Assembly (NCBI RefSeq): GCF_900452395.1
Contig: NZ_UGNV01000006.1
Coordinates: 1 to 64,000, forward strand
Source of the DNA: Legionella beliardensis
GTDB taxonomy: Bacteria; Pseudomonadota; Gammaproteobacteria; Legionellales; Legionellaceae
Reading direction: 5' to 3'
Length of the DNA: 64,000 nucleotides
Below are positions 1 through 9,628 of the stretch, piece after piece. How positions within the stretch are numbered: the first letter of the stretch is position 1; each line of letters begins with the position of its first letter. The position numbers and the translations under genes are program-made. Under the pieces are notes generated by a model. That model did no database searches. It was not told the origin of the DNA and saw nothing but the letters and a program-made list of their open reading frames with translations.

Positions 1-705
1 ATGTTGCAGGGTCCCAATACTGATGTAAATACGCTAAGGCGTATAAAAAGATCATTAGTATTAAAAAGGCCTGCTCGTGTTGAACTTCTCAATTATAGTA
101 AAGACGGCCAGGAATATTGGTTAGATTTTACAGTCATTCCACTAGTTGATAAGAATGGTGAAGTTTCCTATTTTGGTGCGATAGAGAGAGATATTACCCA
201 ACAGAAAATCTCACAAGATAACTTATATAATCTTGCTAATAAAGATTATCTTACAGGTGCTATTAATCGACATCATTTTTATGCTGTTGCTGCTATTTCT
301 TTTGCTAATCATATTAGGAGGAACCTTAACTTTGCGATCATGATCATTGATGTTGATAGCTTTAAACATATTAATGATACATTTGGTCACTTAGAAGGCG
401 ATAAGCAATTAAAGTTAATTTCCTCTATATGTCTTAGTAATATTCGGCAAACAGATTATTTATGTCGATTCGGTGGAGATGAATTTATGGTGCTACTTCA
501 TGGAGTAGATAATAAGGAATTAATAATTAAAGCTAATTCGATACTAACTGCTATATCAAATAATCAAAACATTAAAACCAGTGTAAGTATCGGTGCAACA
601 TTAATAGATAAAAAGGACACAAGTATTAACGATTTGATTGCTAGAGCAGACCTAGCGCTCTATAGGGCTAAAGAAAAGGGAAAGGAAAATGTATGTGTCC
701 TTTAG
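1..705 (+). CDS. LOV/PAS-GGDEF diguanylate cyclase, 5' end outside window
   Basis: Likely makes cyclic di-GMP from two GTP. Residues 1-70 match the second half of a LOV/PAS sensor domain (LQGPxTD near the start, then a strand-rich part ending in the DITQQK linker). Residues 75-234 are a GGDEF domain with an intact GGDEF signature at 158-162. The RxxD sequence RQTD at 149-152, five residues upstream, is a product-binding inhibitory I-site. The ATG at base 1 is probably internal, because a LOV domain would continue upstream; the flavin-binding cysteine would lie outside the window, so light sensing cannot be judged. An EAL protein lies 470 bp downstream on the same strand, the opposing activity. 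The enzyme family is clear; the full domain order is unknown. Confidence 0.9.
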   Translation: MLQGPNTDVNTLRRIKRSLVLKRPARVELLNYSKDGQEYWLDFTVIPLVDKNGEVSYFGAIERDITQQKISQDNLYNLANKDYLTGAINRHHFYAVAAISFANHIRRNLNFAIMIIDVDSFKHINDTFGHLEGDKQLKLISSICLSNIRQTDYLCRFGGDEFMVLLHGVDNKELIIKANSILTAISNNQNIKTSVSIGATLIDKKDTSINDLIARADLALYRAKEKGKENVCVL

Positions 706-725
706 GGTTAAATTTTAGCTATATC

Positions 726-947
726 TCAACTGTCAATGCAGAACTGCTCATTGATAAAGGCTACTTCAGTTTTTGTGCCACGTAACCAGACATTGAATTG
801 TCTTTCCCTAAAAAATCGCATGATTTCAACTAATAGACAATAAAAATAAAAGAGTAGTCGAGGAAGGATTAGTTTATCCGTAACTATCGTCTTGTCCGTA
901 AGACTTTTATACATCCTTTTAAGACATTCTATGTCCATCCTCGTCAT
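726..947 (-). pseudogene. IS6-family transposase C-terminal remnant
   Basis: Only about the last 34 residues (a QFNVWLRGT...FINEQF tail) match the C-terminus of the IS6-like transposases elsewhere in the window; the rest of the 73-residue frame does not. It is a relic, not a small gene. The remainder of the gap to 1173 is AT-rich and shows nothing else recognisable apart from the ribosome-binding site of the next gene. Confidence 0.7.
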
Positions 948-1173
948 TTGAGTATAGCAGATGAAATACCGTTAACCTAGTTGATTTATTTTTATATTTT
1001 CTATGACAAAACTAAGTTTAAGAACCGATGTTAAACAGCTAATCATTCCGTAATCATCAATTGAACTAGATAAATTTGCTTTAATACCTCTTTGCTTTTC
1101 TAGCCTTTAATTAGCTATAGTAATATAGACTAACAAATAAGATAGATACCCAATAAAAGTAAGGAAACATTTA

Positions 1174-1932
1174 TTGACAACTAATCATAATCATCATTTA
1201 AAGAAGCTCTGTAAAATTTGCCAATTAGAACTTGATTTTGATTTCACATTTGCTTTTCAACCGATTATTGATATTGGTAAACAAGAAGTTTTTGCTTACG
1301 AAGCATTAGTGCGTGGCAAAAATGGCGAGGGGGCTGCTGAAATTTTGGCTCAAGTTACTGATGAAAATCGTTATCGTTTTGACCAAGAATGCCGTATTCG
1401 TAGTATTTATCTTGCACAAAAATTAAATATTACTAGTTATTTATCTATTAATTTTTTGCCCAATGCCATTTATTCTCCTGAACTTTGTATTCGCACTACA
1501 ATTCAAGCTGCTGAACTGGCTAACTTTCCTTTAGAAAAAATCATTTTTGAAGTCGCTGAAAGTGAACAAATTCATGAGCCTGAGAAACTACTTGGTATTT
1601 TTCAATATTATCAAGCTAAAGGCTTTAAAACAGCCATTGATGATTTTGGTGCCGGCTTCGCAGGACTAGGGTTGCTTGCTAATTTTCAACCTAATTATAT
1701 TAAAATAGATTTAAAATTAATTCGGGACATTGATACGAATACTGCCAAACAAGCTACAGTAAAAGGGATATTGTTAACTGCAAATCTATTGAATATACAA
1801 GTTATTGCAGAAGGTATTGAAAATCTAGCAGAAGCGCAATGGTTACAACAAGAGGGGATTATTTTAATGCAAGGATTCTATTTTTCTAAGCCTGGTTTTG
1901 AATGTTTGCCGAAAGTAATACACTGGTTGTAA
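1174..1932 (+). CDS. Stand-alone EAL-domain c-di-GMP phosphodiesterase
   Basis: Predicted to hydrolyse cyclic di-GMP to pGpG. The 252-residue protein is almost only an EAL domain. Visible catalytic elements in order are the EALVRG signature, the INFLPN asparagine, the FEVAESE glutamate, the IDDFGAG aspartate pair, the KID lysine, the IAEGIE glutamate and the QGF motif, so the metal-binding set looks complete. The start is TTG at 1174, preceded by AAGGA at 1161-1165 with good spacing; no upstream ATG is in frame. There is no signal peptide or membrane segment, so it should be cytosolic. It lies downstream of a diguanylate cyclase gene but is separated from it by IS6 debris and is unlikely to be cotranscribed. 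Confidence 0.92.
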   Translation: MTTNHNHHLKKLCKICQLELDFDFTFAFQPIIDIGKQEVFAYEALVRGKNGEGAAEILAQVTDENRYRFDQECRIRSIYLAQKLNITSYLSINFLPNAIYSPELCIRTTIQAAELANFPLEKIIFEVAESEQIHEPEKLLGIFQYYQAKGFKTAIDDFGAGFAGLGLLANFQPNYIKIDLKLIRDIDTNTAKQATVKGILLTANLLNIQVIAEGIENLAEAQWLQQEGIILMQGFYFSKPGFECLPKVIHWL

Positions 1933-1943
1933 ATATTCCAGTA

Positions 1944-2200
1944 ACTAAATGGCACCATTTGAAATCTATGCGATTTTTATAACTCATTAGAATGACTACG
2001 CCAAAATTCAGAAAGTATGCTACAACCTTGGTTTTGTAACAGGACTGATGACAGAATGTGATCTTAATATCGACACATCAGTATTTATCATTAGGTCCAA
2101 CACTATGCACCTGAACTAAAGAAACAACTAGATTGGTATAAACAAGGTTACTCTAGAAGAGGGCACCTCGATGAACCTACATTTATGAAAATCTAAAATA
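1944..2200. pseudogene. Scrambled IS6-family transposase fragments
   Basis: Bases 1944-1990 match the IS6 left-end/N-terminal segment in reverse orientation. Bases 2040-2200 match the middle of the transposase (HHYAPELKK..LDWYK..HLDE-like) on the plus strand with frameshifts. The mixed orientation shows at least two recombination or deletion events. No functional product is expected. Confidence 0.65.
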
Positions 2201-2368
2201 ACCAAATCATAGATTTTGACAAGAATAGAGCCTATACTTCTGCGCTCTAATATTTGTCATATTGTCTTCATAATTATTCAAATAAATGAATATTTTATTG
2301 ACAGTATTTCAATATTGCTAATAGCTTATAGATTTAATAGATTTTTAACTGATTTTAAAAGGATTTTT

Positions 2369-4141
2369 ATGAAGCAAGTATGGCTTTTAATTTTTAAGTG
2401 TCTGTGTTTTCTTTTTTTTATGTCGACTACGTATGCTGCAGAGTATTATAAGGAAACTGTTGCACGAGTTCCTGTTCCTGTAAAAGTAACGGTAGCAAAT
2501 AAAAACTGGGTAACGACAATTTCAATTTGCAATAATACCGCTCAGTCAATTTCACTTAAAGATATTGAGTTTAATTTTAATTATGTACTTACTATGCCTA
2601 GCAACATTTGGGGTTCACCCTGGGTTGCATGGAAATTAGATAGCCAACAAGGGAATCAAGTGGTGCTAGTAGGAGGGACAGAATGGTCACCTAATCTTCC
2701 ACCCGATGCTAACTGTAGTAATCCAATGACTATTTCTTTTAATGCTTCTCCAAATTCACCACTTCCCACGAGCCCATTTGTTTTTAAAGCTGCAGATGGC
2801 GTTGCTGTAAGTGGCACCTTAAGTGTTAAGATGGACAAGGCGCCAGTAGAAGAATTAGTAAATCCAGAAGTCACCGTAACAGGAATGGGAAACACCAGTA
2901 AGCAAATTCTCCCTTGGGGGCAAGAATGGCGATTAACTAATCTTGTCTCTGGTAGTTATACGGTTACGGCAAATAATATTACTAATGGTATGGATACTTA
3001 TCAGGCCACACCAGTTACAGTGACTGTAAAAGCAAATCAAACAGCAAGTGCTACTGTTAAGTATATGCGTGTGGCTGCAAATGTTGGTAGTCTGACGATT
3101 AACATGCAAGCAGCACCAGCTCAAGAACTCACTAATCCGCAAGTGACTTTAACAGGACAAGGCATCACCCGCCAACAAGTAATGAATTGGAACAGCCCGT
3201 GGCAAATTAACAATTTAGCGCCTGGCAGTTATAAAATCACAGCAAGTAATGTCAATAATGGCACAGATTTCTTTTCTGCTGCGCCTGTTACTGCAAATGT
3301 TATTGCACAAACTAGTGCAACAGCTAATGTGACTTATACACGTGTTAGTGATGGGCGTCCAACATCATGGAACAACATCAAACATATCGTAATGATTACG
3401 TTTGAAAATACCAATGAAGTCGATGCAGTAAGACAACCATTCATGAAATCACTACTTACAACGGGTGCCTACCTTGGCGATTTTCGTGCAACGACGCATC
3501 CTTCTCAGCCAAATTATTTCGCTCTAATTGGCGGAAGTACATTTAATGTAACCTCGAACAGTAATGTCAATTTAGATGGAAAACATCTGGGCGATTTACT
3601 TATTGAGAAAGGTAAAACGTGGAAGGCATATGTTGAAGATTTGCCATCGGCCCCTTGTTATACAGGTTCAAGTCGAGGGAATTATGTACGTAAGCATGCA
3701 CCATTTATTAGTTTTAAATCGGTACAAAATAATCCTACAATTTGCAAAAATATTGTTCCAGCAAATCAATTTTTTACTGATTTAGCAAACAATAACCTGC
3801 CTTCATTTGCGTTATATACACCTAATGAGCTAAATGATGGACATGATACTGATGTTAGTTTTTCTGATGCATGGCTAGCACAAACATTCGGTCCTATTTT
3901 TAATAATCCTAATGTGATGAAAGATACACTCTTCATTCTTACTTTTGATGAAGATGCCTGGACAGAGGCTAACAAAGTTTATACAGCATTCGTAGGTGCG
4001 GGAGTAAAGGCTAGTATGCGCTCAAATTCTCGATATACGCACTATAGTCTTTTAAAAACAATTGAAGAAATCTATCAACTTGGTACATTAAATAGAAATG
4101 ATTTGTCAGCAAAATTAATAACAGATATTTGGCAACCATAA
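2369..4141 (+). CDS. Secreted phosphoesterase (acid phosphatase / phospholipase C-like) with tandem Ig-like repeats
   Basis: A 590-residue exported hydrolase. I chose the ATG at 2369 because AAAAGGA lies 6 bp upstream and a signal peptide follows at once (hydrophobic residues 4-20, cleavage near AYAA). Residues about 25-145 form a beta-rich, carbohydrate-binding-like region. Two similar modules of about 86 residues follow (149-235 and 240-325), each with NPxVTxTG, W..W and G(S)Y motifs. Residues 335-590 are a phosphoesterase domain of the PF04185 type: an ITFENTN metal-binding start (Glu346, Asn347), HPSQPNY at 377-383, NDGHD and a TFDED segment. This family cleaves phosphomonoesters or phospholipids. 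The substrate cannot be told from sequence. It is monocistronic, with a strong terminator just downstream. Confidence 0.85.
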   Translation: MKQVWLLIFKCLCFLFFMSTTYAAEYYKETVARVPVPVKVTVANKNWVTTISICNNTAQSISLKDIEFNFNYVLTMPSNIWGSPWVAWKLDSQQGNQVVLVGGTEWSPNLPPDANCSNPMTISFNASPNSPLPTSPFVFKAADGVAVSGTLSVKMDKAPVEELVNPEVTVTGMGNTSKQILPWGQEWRLTNLVSGSYTVTANNITNGMDTYQATPVTVTVKANQTASATVKYMRVAANVGSLTINMQAAPAQELTNPQVTLTGQGITRQQVMNWNSPWQINNLAPGSYKITASNVNNGTDFFSAAPVTANVIAQTSATANVTYTRVSDGRPTSWNNIKHIVMITFENTNEVDAVRQPFMKSLLTTGAYLGDFRATTHPSQPNYFALIGGSTFNVTSNSNVNLDGKHLGDLLIEKGKTWKAYVEDLPSAPCYTGSSRGNYVRKHAPFISFKSVQNNPTICKNIVPANQFFTDLANNNLPSFALYTPNELNDGHDTDVSFSDAWLAQTFGPIFNNPNVMKDTLFILTFDEDAWTEANKVYTAFVGAGVKASMRSNSRYTHYSLLKTIEEIYQLGTLNRNDLSAKLITDIWQP

Positions 4142-4149
4142 TATAAAAT

Positions 4150-4177
4150 TAAAGAGAACGAGAGATCGTTCTCTTTA
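4150..4177. terminator. Intrinsic terminator after the phosphoesterase gene
   Basis: A perfect 12-bp inverted repeat (TAAAGAGAACGA, 4-base loop, TCGTTCTCTTTA) begins 9 bases after the stop codon. The T-rich 3' arm suits rho-independent termination. Confidence 0.8.
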
Positions 4178-4190
4178 ATATAAGTTTAAA

Positions 4191-4683
4191 GGCTGCGTTA
4201 CAAATACTATCAAGGATATATAAAGTTAATTTTAGGTAGATCTCACTTGTAAATACTGAACTGTTCATTAATAAAAGATACTTCGGCTCTCGTACTATGT
4301 AGCTAGATATTGAATTGTCCTTTCTTAAACATGCGCATCATTTCCAAACCTTTGATAGTAGCATAAGCGGTTTTCGTTGATTGTAACTCTAAAGTTGGAT
4401 TAATGAGCGTTTGAGTTTGCCATGGGCAGACTCTAAGTGGTTATTACGATATTTGATTTGCTGGTGCTTTACTCGTTAGATAAACAGCCTTCCTGTTTTA
4501 ATGCTTAATAGCGTGATTATAAGCTGAATTTTTATCGGTATTAGTAACACTAATGTCGCAGGTCGGTAATTTTTTCAGAAACCGTTTCGCTGCTTTAGCA
4601 TTAAGGCGATGGGAGAAATAAAATCAATAATATTACCACCCTCATCAATTGCGCGATACAAGTATTTCCATTGGCCGCTAGAC
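4191..4683 (-). pseudogene. Degraded IS6-family element, right-end half
   Basis: It begins with the terminal inverted repeat GGCTGCGTTACAAATAC at 4191 and reads on the minus strand through the transposase C-terminus and catalytic half (NTDKN..AYN, DEGGN). Several frameshifts and stops interrupt it, and the N-terminal half is absent. It ends close to the promoter block of the next gene. Bases 4684-4790 hold the start of the upstream block shared by the HEAT genes. Confidence 0.75.
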
Positions 4684-4795
4684 AATAACTCTAGCGCAAA
4701 AGACGATATAGCAATTTATTAACTTTAAATAAAATAGCGTCGAAATTATTAAAAGGGCCGTTTTTTAAGATTTTTTGTTAAAAATGAATAATTGA

Positions 4796-4824
4796 TTTAA
4801 AAAAAGTCATAAAATCATTACAAT
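4796..4824 (+). promoter_or_regulatory. Promoter of HEAT gene 1
   Basis: TTTAAA, 17-bp spacer, TACAAT. The -35-like element sits in a TTTAAAAAAA tract that recurs at the same distance upstream of the three paralogues and of the gene at 57783. Confidence 0.6.
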
Positions 4825-4851
4825 GAACTCCTTTGTCATTTAAAGAGCACC

Positions 4852-7170
4852 ATGCTTTCTTCTCTTAACTTTTTTACAACCGTGCCCGTTGATGTTTTAC
4901 TTTTAATTCACTCAAAGCTTCCTGCGCAAGAATTATATTTGAAGTGTCGATTGTTAGATAAGCAACAGTCGTTTCTGGCGACAATTGCCTTATTAGAAAA
5001 GCACAACCAAGTGGCGGTTGATTATCAACAGCGATTGATAATGGATTTATTAAATTCACAAACGCATCCGACATTGACTACCATTGCTTTTTCAGAAGTC
5101 TCTCATAATCGTCTATTAAACACTTTATTGCGGCTTATGAAAAATCCTTTCTTTGAACTGACAAGTAAGCTAGCTGTAATACGACTATTAAATAAATTGA
5201 AAGGTCAAGAGCCTATATTAGAGGATGTAACTCTAGATAAGATTGAAACTAAATTAAAAAGCAAACGTCATAAAGAAGTTTATCAAGGACTTAAATTATT
5301 AACGGTCCTGATGCCTGAACTTATAGCAACGGCTCAATTTGGTGTGCTGTTTAAAGCAGTTCAGTTGAACCTGTTGAGCCGTGATGAGAGGATGAGACAG
5401 GCGGCGCTTGAATGTTTAACTGTATTTATTCCTCACGTGTCATCTAGTGAAGTTAGTGCGCTGCTACAAAGGATTAAATCGACACTGGCGGATAAGGTGA
5501 ATGTACGAGGAAAGGTGAATGTACAAGAAATTGCCCTCAATTGTTTAGCGGTACTTATTCCTCATCTGTCACCCACTGAGCGCAGTGTGATATTGCAAAC
5601 GGTTCAGCCGAAGCTAGCGAGTAAAGTATGGCCCGTACCACAAGCGGCCTTCAATTGTTTAACTGTGCTTATTCCCCACTTGTCACCCACTGAGCGCAGT
5701 GTGGTATTGCAAGCGGTTCAGCCGAAGTTAACGAGTGAGGTATGGCCTGTACCACAAGCGGCCCTCAATTGTTTGGCGGTACTTATTCCCCACCTGTCAT
5801 CCAGCGAACACAGTGTGGTATTGCAAGCAGTTCAGCCGAAGCTAGCGAGTAAGGTATGGCCTGTACAAAAAGCAGCTCTCAATTGTTTAACCACACTCAT
5901 TTCTCACATGTCACCCAGTGAGAGTAGTGCGCATCTACCAATATTTCAGTCGACACTGGCGGATATGAGATATATATCAAAAGAGATGCTCAATTGTTTA
6001 ACCATATTTATGCCTCATGCATCACCTAGTGAGGTTAGTGCCCTGCTGCAAATGGTTCAATTGAAATTGGCAAATTATGAGTCGTATGTACCCGAAGCAG
6101 TGTTCAAGTGTTTAGCTATAATCATTCCTCACGTATCATCTAGGGAGGTCAGTACACTACTGCAAATGGTTAAGTCTAAACTCGCGGACAATCAGGGGTA
6201 TGTAAGAGAAGAGATTTTTAAATGTTTAGCTATACTCATTCCTCACGTATCACCTAGTGAGGTTAGTGCACTGCTGCAAGCAGCTCAGTTAAAATTGGCG
6301 GATAATGAGAGTTCTGTATGCCAAGTGGGGCTTGAGTGTTTAACTATACTCGCTCCTCACGTATCACCTAGTGAGGTCAGTGCGCTTCTGACAGTGGTTC
6401 AGGTGAAACTGGCGGATAATAAGTGGTGTGTACGCCAAGCGGCGCTTGAGTGTTTAACCGTACTTGCTCCTTACGTATCACCCAGTGAGGTCAGTGCACT
6501 GCTGCCAGCAGCTCAGTTAAAATTGGCGGATAATGAGAGGTTTGTATGCCAAGCAGCGCTTAAGTGTTTAACCGTACTCGCTCCTCACATATCGCCCAGT
6601 GATGTCAGTACGCTTCTGCCAGTGGTTCAGTTAAAACTGGCGGATAATGAGAGGTGTGTACGAGAAGCGGCGCTTGAGTGTTTAATCGTTCTTATTCCCC
6701 ACGTGTCATCCAGTGCGCTCAGTGCGCTGCTGCCAGTAGTTCAGTTGAAACTGGCGGATAATGACAAGATTGTACAACAAGTGGCGCTTAATTGTTTAAC
6801 TGTTCTTATCCATCACGTGTCACCAAGCGAAGTAAATCAGTTACTCTTAATAACTAAGGAAAAATTGGCAGGTGCTGAGACAGCTGCTCATGAAATGGCT
6901 GGTCTGTGGTTAATTGTCCTGGTTTCCAAGCTTACGGATTTGGAGCAAAATAAATTTATAAAGGAGTATGGCGCCTCTTTAGGTAGTGCCCATTCTAAGC
7001 TATTTTATCAATTAATTAATGCGCTAATGAGTCAAGCTGATACAAAGAGTGGGCTACAACTATTGCAACAGGCATCAGAAAGTGACTTGCTTCTACAAAT
7101 CTTTGTAACAAATTATAAGGCGTTGTTAAACGAACTATTGCCTTCTACTAGCCTAGAACTTAATCCCTAG
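4852..7170 (+). CDS. F-box-like / HEAT-repeat protein 1 (candidate effector)
   Basis: A 772-residue protein of unknown function. The N-terminus (about 8-50, with VPVDVLLLIHSKLPAQELYLKCR) resembles a divergent F-box, a SKP1-binding module. A conserved helical region follows to about 150, then about 13 tandem HEAT-like units of 38 residues, each built on CLxVLIPHxSPSEVSxLLxxVQxKLADN. A conserved C-terminal block with QNKFI and LFYQLIN motifs follows. HEAT solenoids bind proteins. There is no signal peptide or membrane segment. With the F-box-like start, an adaptor role for a host ubiquitin ligase is plausible but inferred. The start is the ATG after the conserved promoter; no strong ribosome-binding site is seen. 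Paralogues lie at 7348, 12508 and 17769. Confidence 0.8.
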   Translation: MLSSLNFFTTVPVDVLLLIHSKLPAQELYLKCRLLDKQQSFLATIALLEKHNQVAVDYQQRLIMDLLNSQTHPTLTTIAFSEVSHNRLLNTLLRLMKNPFFELTSKLAVIRLLNKLKGQEPILEDVTLDKIETKLKSKRHKEVYQGLKLLTVLMPELIATAQFGVLFKAVQLNLLSRDERMRQAALECLTVFIPHVSSSEVSALLQRIKSTLADKVNVRGKVNVQEIALNCLAVLIPHLSPTERSVILQTVQPKLASKVWPVPQAAFNCLTVLIPHLSPTERSVVLQAVQPKLTSEVWPVPQAALNCLAVLIPHLSSSEHSVVLQAVQPKLASKVWPVQKAALNCLTTLISHMSPSESSAHLPIFQSTLADMRYISKEMLNCLTIFMPHASPSEVSALLQMVQLKLANYESYVPEAVFKCLAIIIPHVSSREVSTLLQMVKSKLADNQGYVREEIFKCLAILIPHVSPSEVSALLQAAQLKLADNESSVCQVGLECLTILAPHVSPSEVSALLTVVQVKLADNKWCVRQAALECLTVLAPYVSPSEVSALLPAAQLKLADNERFVCQAALKCLTVLAPHISPSDVSTLLPVVQLKLADNERCVREAALECLIVLIPHVSSSALSALLPVVQLKLADNDKIVQQVALNCLTVLIHHVSPSEVNQLLLITKEKLAGAETAAHEMAGLWLIVLVSKLTDLEQNKFIKEYGASLGSAHSKLFYQLINALMSQADTKSGLQLLQQASESDLLLQIFVTNYKALLNELLPSTSLELNP

Positions 7171-7221
7171 ATTAGTACATATTAAATTGGCGTCTATTTT
7201 CTAATCCTAGCCTTGGCAACA

Positions 7222-7240
7222 ATTAGACGCTTAATCTTAA
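7222..7240 (+). repeat. Dispersed repeat behind HEAT gene 1
   Basis: ATTAGACGCTTAATCTTA, shared with 9601-9620, 13321-13340 and 20251-20270. Each copy lies 40-70 bp downstream of a HEAT-family stop codon and runs into a GGxCC(C/T)TTTCT sequence. Confidence 0.75.
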
Positions 7241-7293
7241 ATTGGGCCCTTTCTTAAGACTTATTCTTAGATGACAAACCTAGATAATCTGTT

Positions 7294-7321
7294 TTTAAAA
7301 AAAGCATAAAGCCACTATAAT
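7294..7321 (+). promoter_or_regulatory. Promoter of HEAT gene 2
   Basis: TTTAAA, 16-bp spacer, perfect TATAAT. It has the same layout as upstream of the paralogues. Confidence 0.65.
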
Positions 7322-7347
7322 ACCTTTTTTATTATTTAACGAACGCC

Positions 7348-9552
7348 ATGCTTTCTTCGTATAATTTTTTTGCAAATCTACCTACTGATCCACCCTTACT
7401 TTTAATTTATTCAAAACTGTCTGCCCAAGAGTTATATTTAAAGTGTCGCCTGCTCGATAAGCAGCAATCATTTCTTGCAACACTTGCCTTATTAGAAAAG
7501 CAAGAGCAGGAGGCGGTGGTTTATCAACAACGATTACTCATGGATTTATTACAGTTGCAAACGCATCCGATAATGACCACTATTGCTTTTTCGGCAGCCG
7601 CTCATCATCGTCTGTTAAATGCTTTATGGCTGCTTATGAAAAATCCTTTCTGGGAACTAGCAAGTAAACTGGCTGTCATGCGACTATTAGGTCAATTGAA
7701 AGGGCAAGAGCTTAAAGTAGCAGATGCCACTTTAGATGAGATTAAAGCCAAATTAAATAGCGAGTATTCCGGGGAAATTTGTCAAGGGTTTGAATTATTA
7801 ACCCTCTTGCTACCTGGCTTTATCGCAACTGATAAGTTAAGTGCGCTGCTGCCAATCGTGCAATTGAAACTGGCTGTTAATGATAAGACTGTACAACGAG
7901 CAGTGCTCAACTGTTTAGCGATGCTTATCCCTCGCCTATCACCTAATGAGGTGAAACAGCTGCTGTCAGCCCTACAGTTGAAATTGGCGGATGAGCACGA
8001 GAGTGTACGAGACGCAGCGCTCAAGTGTTTAGCGGTGCTTATCCCTTGCCTATCGCCTAATGAGGTGAATCAGCTGCTGCTACCAGTCGTGCAGTTAGGA
8101 TTGGCTGGTAATAATTGGAAGGTACACAAAGCAGCGCTTAAATGTTTAGCGGTGCTTATCCCTCGTCTGTCGCCTAGTGAAGTGAGTCAGTTGCTGCAAG
8201 CCGTCCAGTTAAGACTGGCAAATAATGATTGGTTTGTACGAAAAGCGGCGCTCAATTGTTTAGCGGTGCTTATCCCTCGTCTGTCGCCTAGTGAAGTGAG
8301 TCAGTTGCTGCAAGCAGCCCAGTTAAAACTGGCAAACAATGAGTGGTTTGTAAGAGAAGCGGCGCTCGACTGTTTAGCGGTGCTTATCCCTCGCCTGTCA
8401 CCCGATGAAGTAAGCCAGCTGCTGCAAACAGCTAAGTTGAAACTGGTGGATAATGAGTGGTCTGTACGAGCAACGGTGCTCAAGTATTTAACCCTCCTTA
8501 TTTCTCAGTCGCCACTCAGTAAAGTGAGTGCACTACTGTCAGGCGTGCAATTAAAATTGTTGGATAATGACCTGACGATACAAAAAGTGGCACTCAAGTG
8601 CTTAGCTGTGCTTATACCACACTTGTCACTCCGTGAGGTGAGAGCGCTGCTGCCTACCGTGCAGGTGAATTTGGTGGATAACAATTGGGGAGTGCGACAA
8701 ATGGCGCTCAAGTGCTTAGCTGTGCTTATACCACACTTGTCACCCCGTGAGGTAAGAGCGCTGCTGCCTGCCTTACAGTTGAATTTAGCGGATAACAATT
8801 GGGGAGTGCGACAAATGGCGCTCAAGTGCTTGGCTGTGCTTATACCACACTTGTCACCCCGCGAGGTAAGAGCGCTGCTGCCCGACGTGCAGGTGAAATT
8901 AGCGGATAATGATGGGGAGGCGCGACAAGCGGCGCTTAACTGTTTAGCCATGCTTACTCCGTACGTATTATCCAATGAGGTGAGAGCGCTGCTGCCCGAC
9001 GTGCAGGTGAAATTAGCGGATAATGATGGGGGGGTGCGACAAGCGGCACTTAACTGTTTAGCCCTACTTATCCCGTGCCTGTCACCTTGTGAGGTGAGAG
9101 CGCTGCTGCCTGCTTTGCAGTTGAATTTAGTGGACAATGATTGGAGGGTACAACAAGCAATGCTCAACTGTTTACCTGTCCTTATCCCTCGAATGTTACC
9201 AAGCGAGGTAAGGCAATTGCTCTCAGTGCTTAAGGAAAGACTGACGGGTACTGACACAGAGGCTCAGGAAGTGGCTGGCTCGTGTTTAATTATCTTGGTT
9301 TCGAAGCTCACATCTGCTGACCAAAATAAATTTATCAGGGAAGAAGGTGCGTCTTTAGTGCATACCCACCCTCAGTTATTTTATCAATTGGTTAACACGT
9401 TAATCAGTCAAGCTGGGAAAAAGGTCAAAGACTGGCTACTGTCTTTGCAACAGGTATCCGAAAGTGACTTGTTTTTACAAGCCTTTGTAAGCCATTACCA
9501 GCTATTGTTAAATGAACAATTACCTTCCAATAGTCCGCAGCTTAACCGTTGA
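7348..9552 (+). CDS. F-box-like / HEAT-repeat protein 2 (candidate effector)
   Basis: A 734-residue paralogue of the preceding gene, nearly identical to the gene at 17769 over the first 160 residues. The F-box-like N-terminus (about 8-50) is followed by about 12 HEAT-like units of 38 residues and the conserved C-terminal block ending in NEQLPSNSPQLN. Some adjacent units are almost identical at the DNA level (for example 8640-8880), a sign of recent unit duplication or conversion. It is convergent with a Sel1-repeat gene 76 bp away, and the same pairing recurs at 17.8-21.9 kb. A cytosolic or translocated scaffold protein is likely; its partners are unknown. Confidence 0.8.
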   Translation: MLSSYNFFANLPTDPPLLLIYSKLSAQELYLKCRLLDKQQSFLATLALLEKQEQEAVVYQQRLLMDLLQLQTHPIMTTIAFSAAAHHRLLNALWLLMKNPFWELASKLAVMRLLGQLKGQELKVADATLDEIKAKLNSEYSGEICQGFELLTLLLPGFIATDKLSALLPIVQLKLAVNDKTVQRAVLNCLAMLIPRLSPNEVKQLLSALQLKLADEHESVRDAALKCLAVLIPCLSPNEVNQLLLPVVQLGLAGNNWKVHKAALKCLAVLIPRLSPSEVSQLLQAVQLRLANNDWFVRKAALNCLAVLIPRLSPSEVSQLLQAAQLKLANNEWFVREAALDCLAVLIPRLSPDEVSQLLQTAKLKLVDNEWSVRATVLKYLTLLISQSPLSKVSALLSGVQLKLLDNDLTIQKVALKCLAVLIPHLSLREVRALLPTVQVNLVDNNWGVRQMALKCLAVLIPHLSPREVRALLPALQLNLADNNWGVRQMALKCLAVLIPHLSPREVRALLPDVQVKLADNDGEARQAALNCLAMLTPYVLSNEVRALLPDVQVKLADNDGGVRQAALNCLALLIPCLSPCEVRALLPALQLNLVDNDWRVQQAMLNCLPVLIPRMLPSEVRQLLSVLKERLTGTDTEAQEVAGSCLIILVSKLTSADQNKFIREEGASLVHTHPQLFYQLVNTLISQAGKKVKDWLLSLQQVSESDLFLQAFVSHYQLLLNEQLPSNSPQLNR

Positions 9553-9600
9553 ACAGGTAGTTATTAAATGGGCCTCTAATGTCTTAAGCTGAGCCTTAAA

Positions 9601-9620
9601 ATTAGACGCTTAATCTTATA
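9601..9620 (+). repeat. Dispersed repeat between HEAT gene 2 and Sel1 gene A
   Basis: ATTAGACGCTTAATCTTATA, followed by GGCCCTTTCTAAAAC, which leads directly into the 3' end of the convergent Sel1 gene. Confidence 0.75.
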
Positions 9621-9628
9621 GGCCCTTT

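Noticed and set aside
1-1932. GGDEF and EAL genes as one protein split by an IS6 insertion
   Set aside because: The GGDEF frame ends at a natural domain boundary, and the EAL gene has its own TTG start with a good ribosome-binding site and a complete domain. Two genes are the simpler reading.
8505-9257. 250-codon open frame on the minus strand inside HEAT gene 2 (and similar ones at 18641-19246 and 19337-19903)
   Set aside because: They arise because the 114-bp HEAT repeat has no stop in the antisense frame; the products are simple Ser/Thr/Cys-rich repeats with no start signals.
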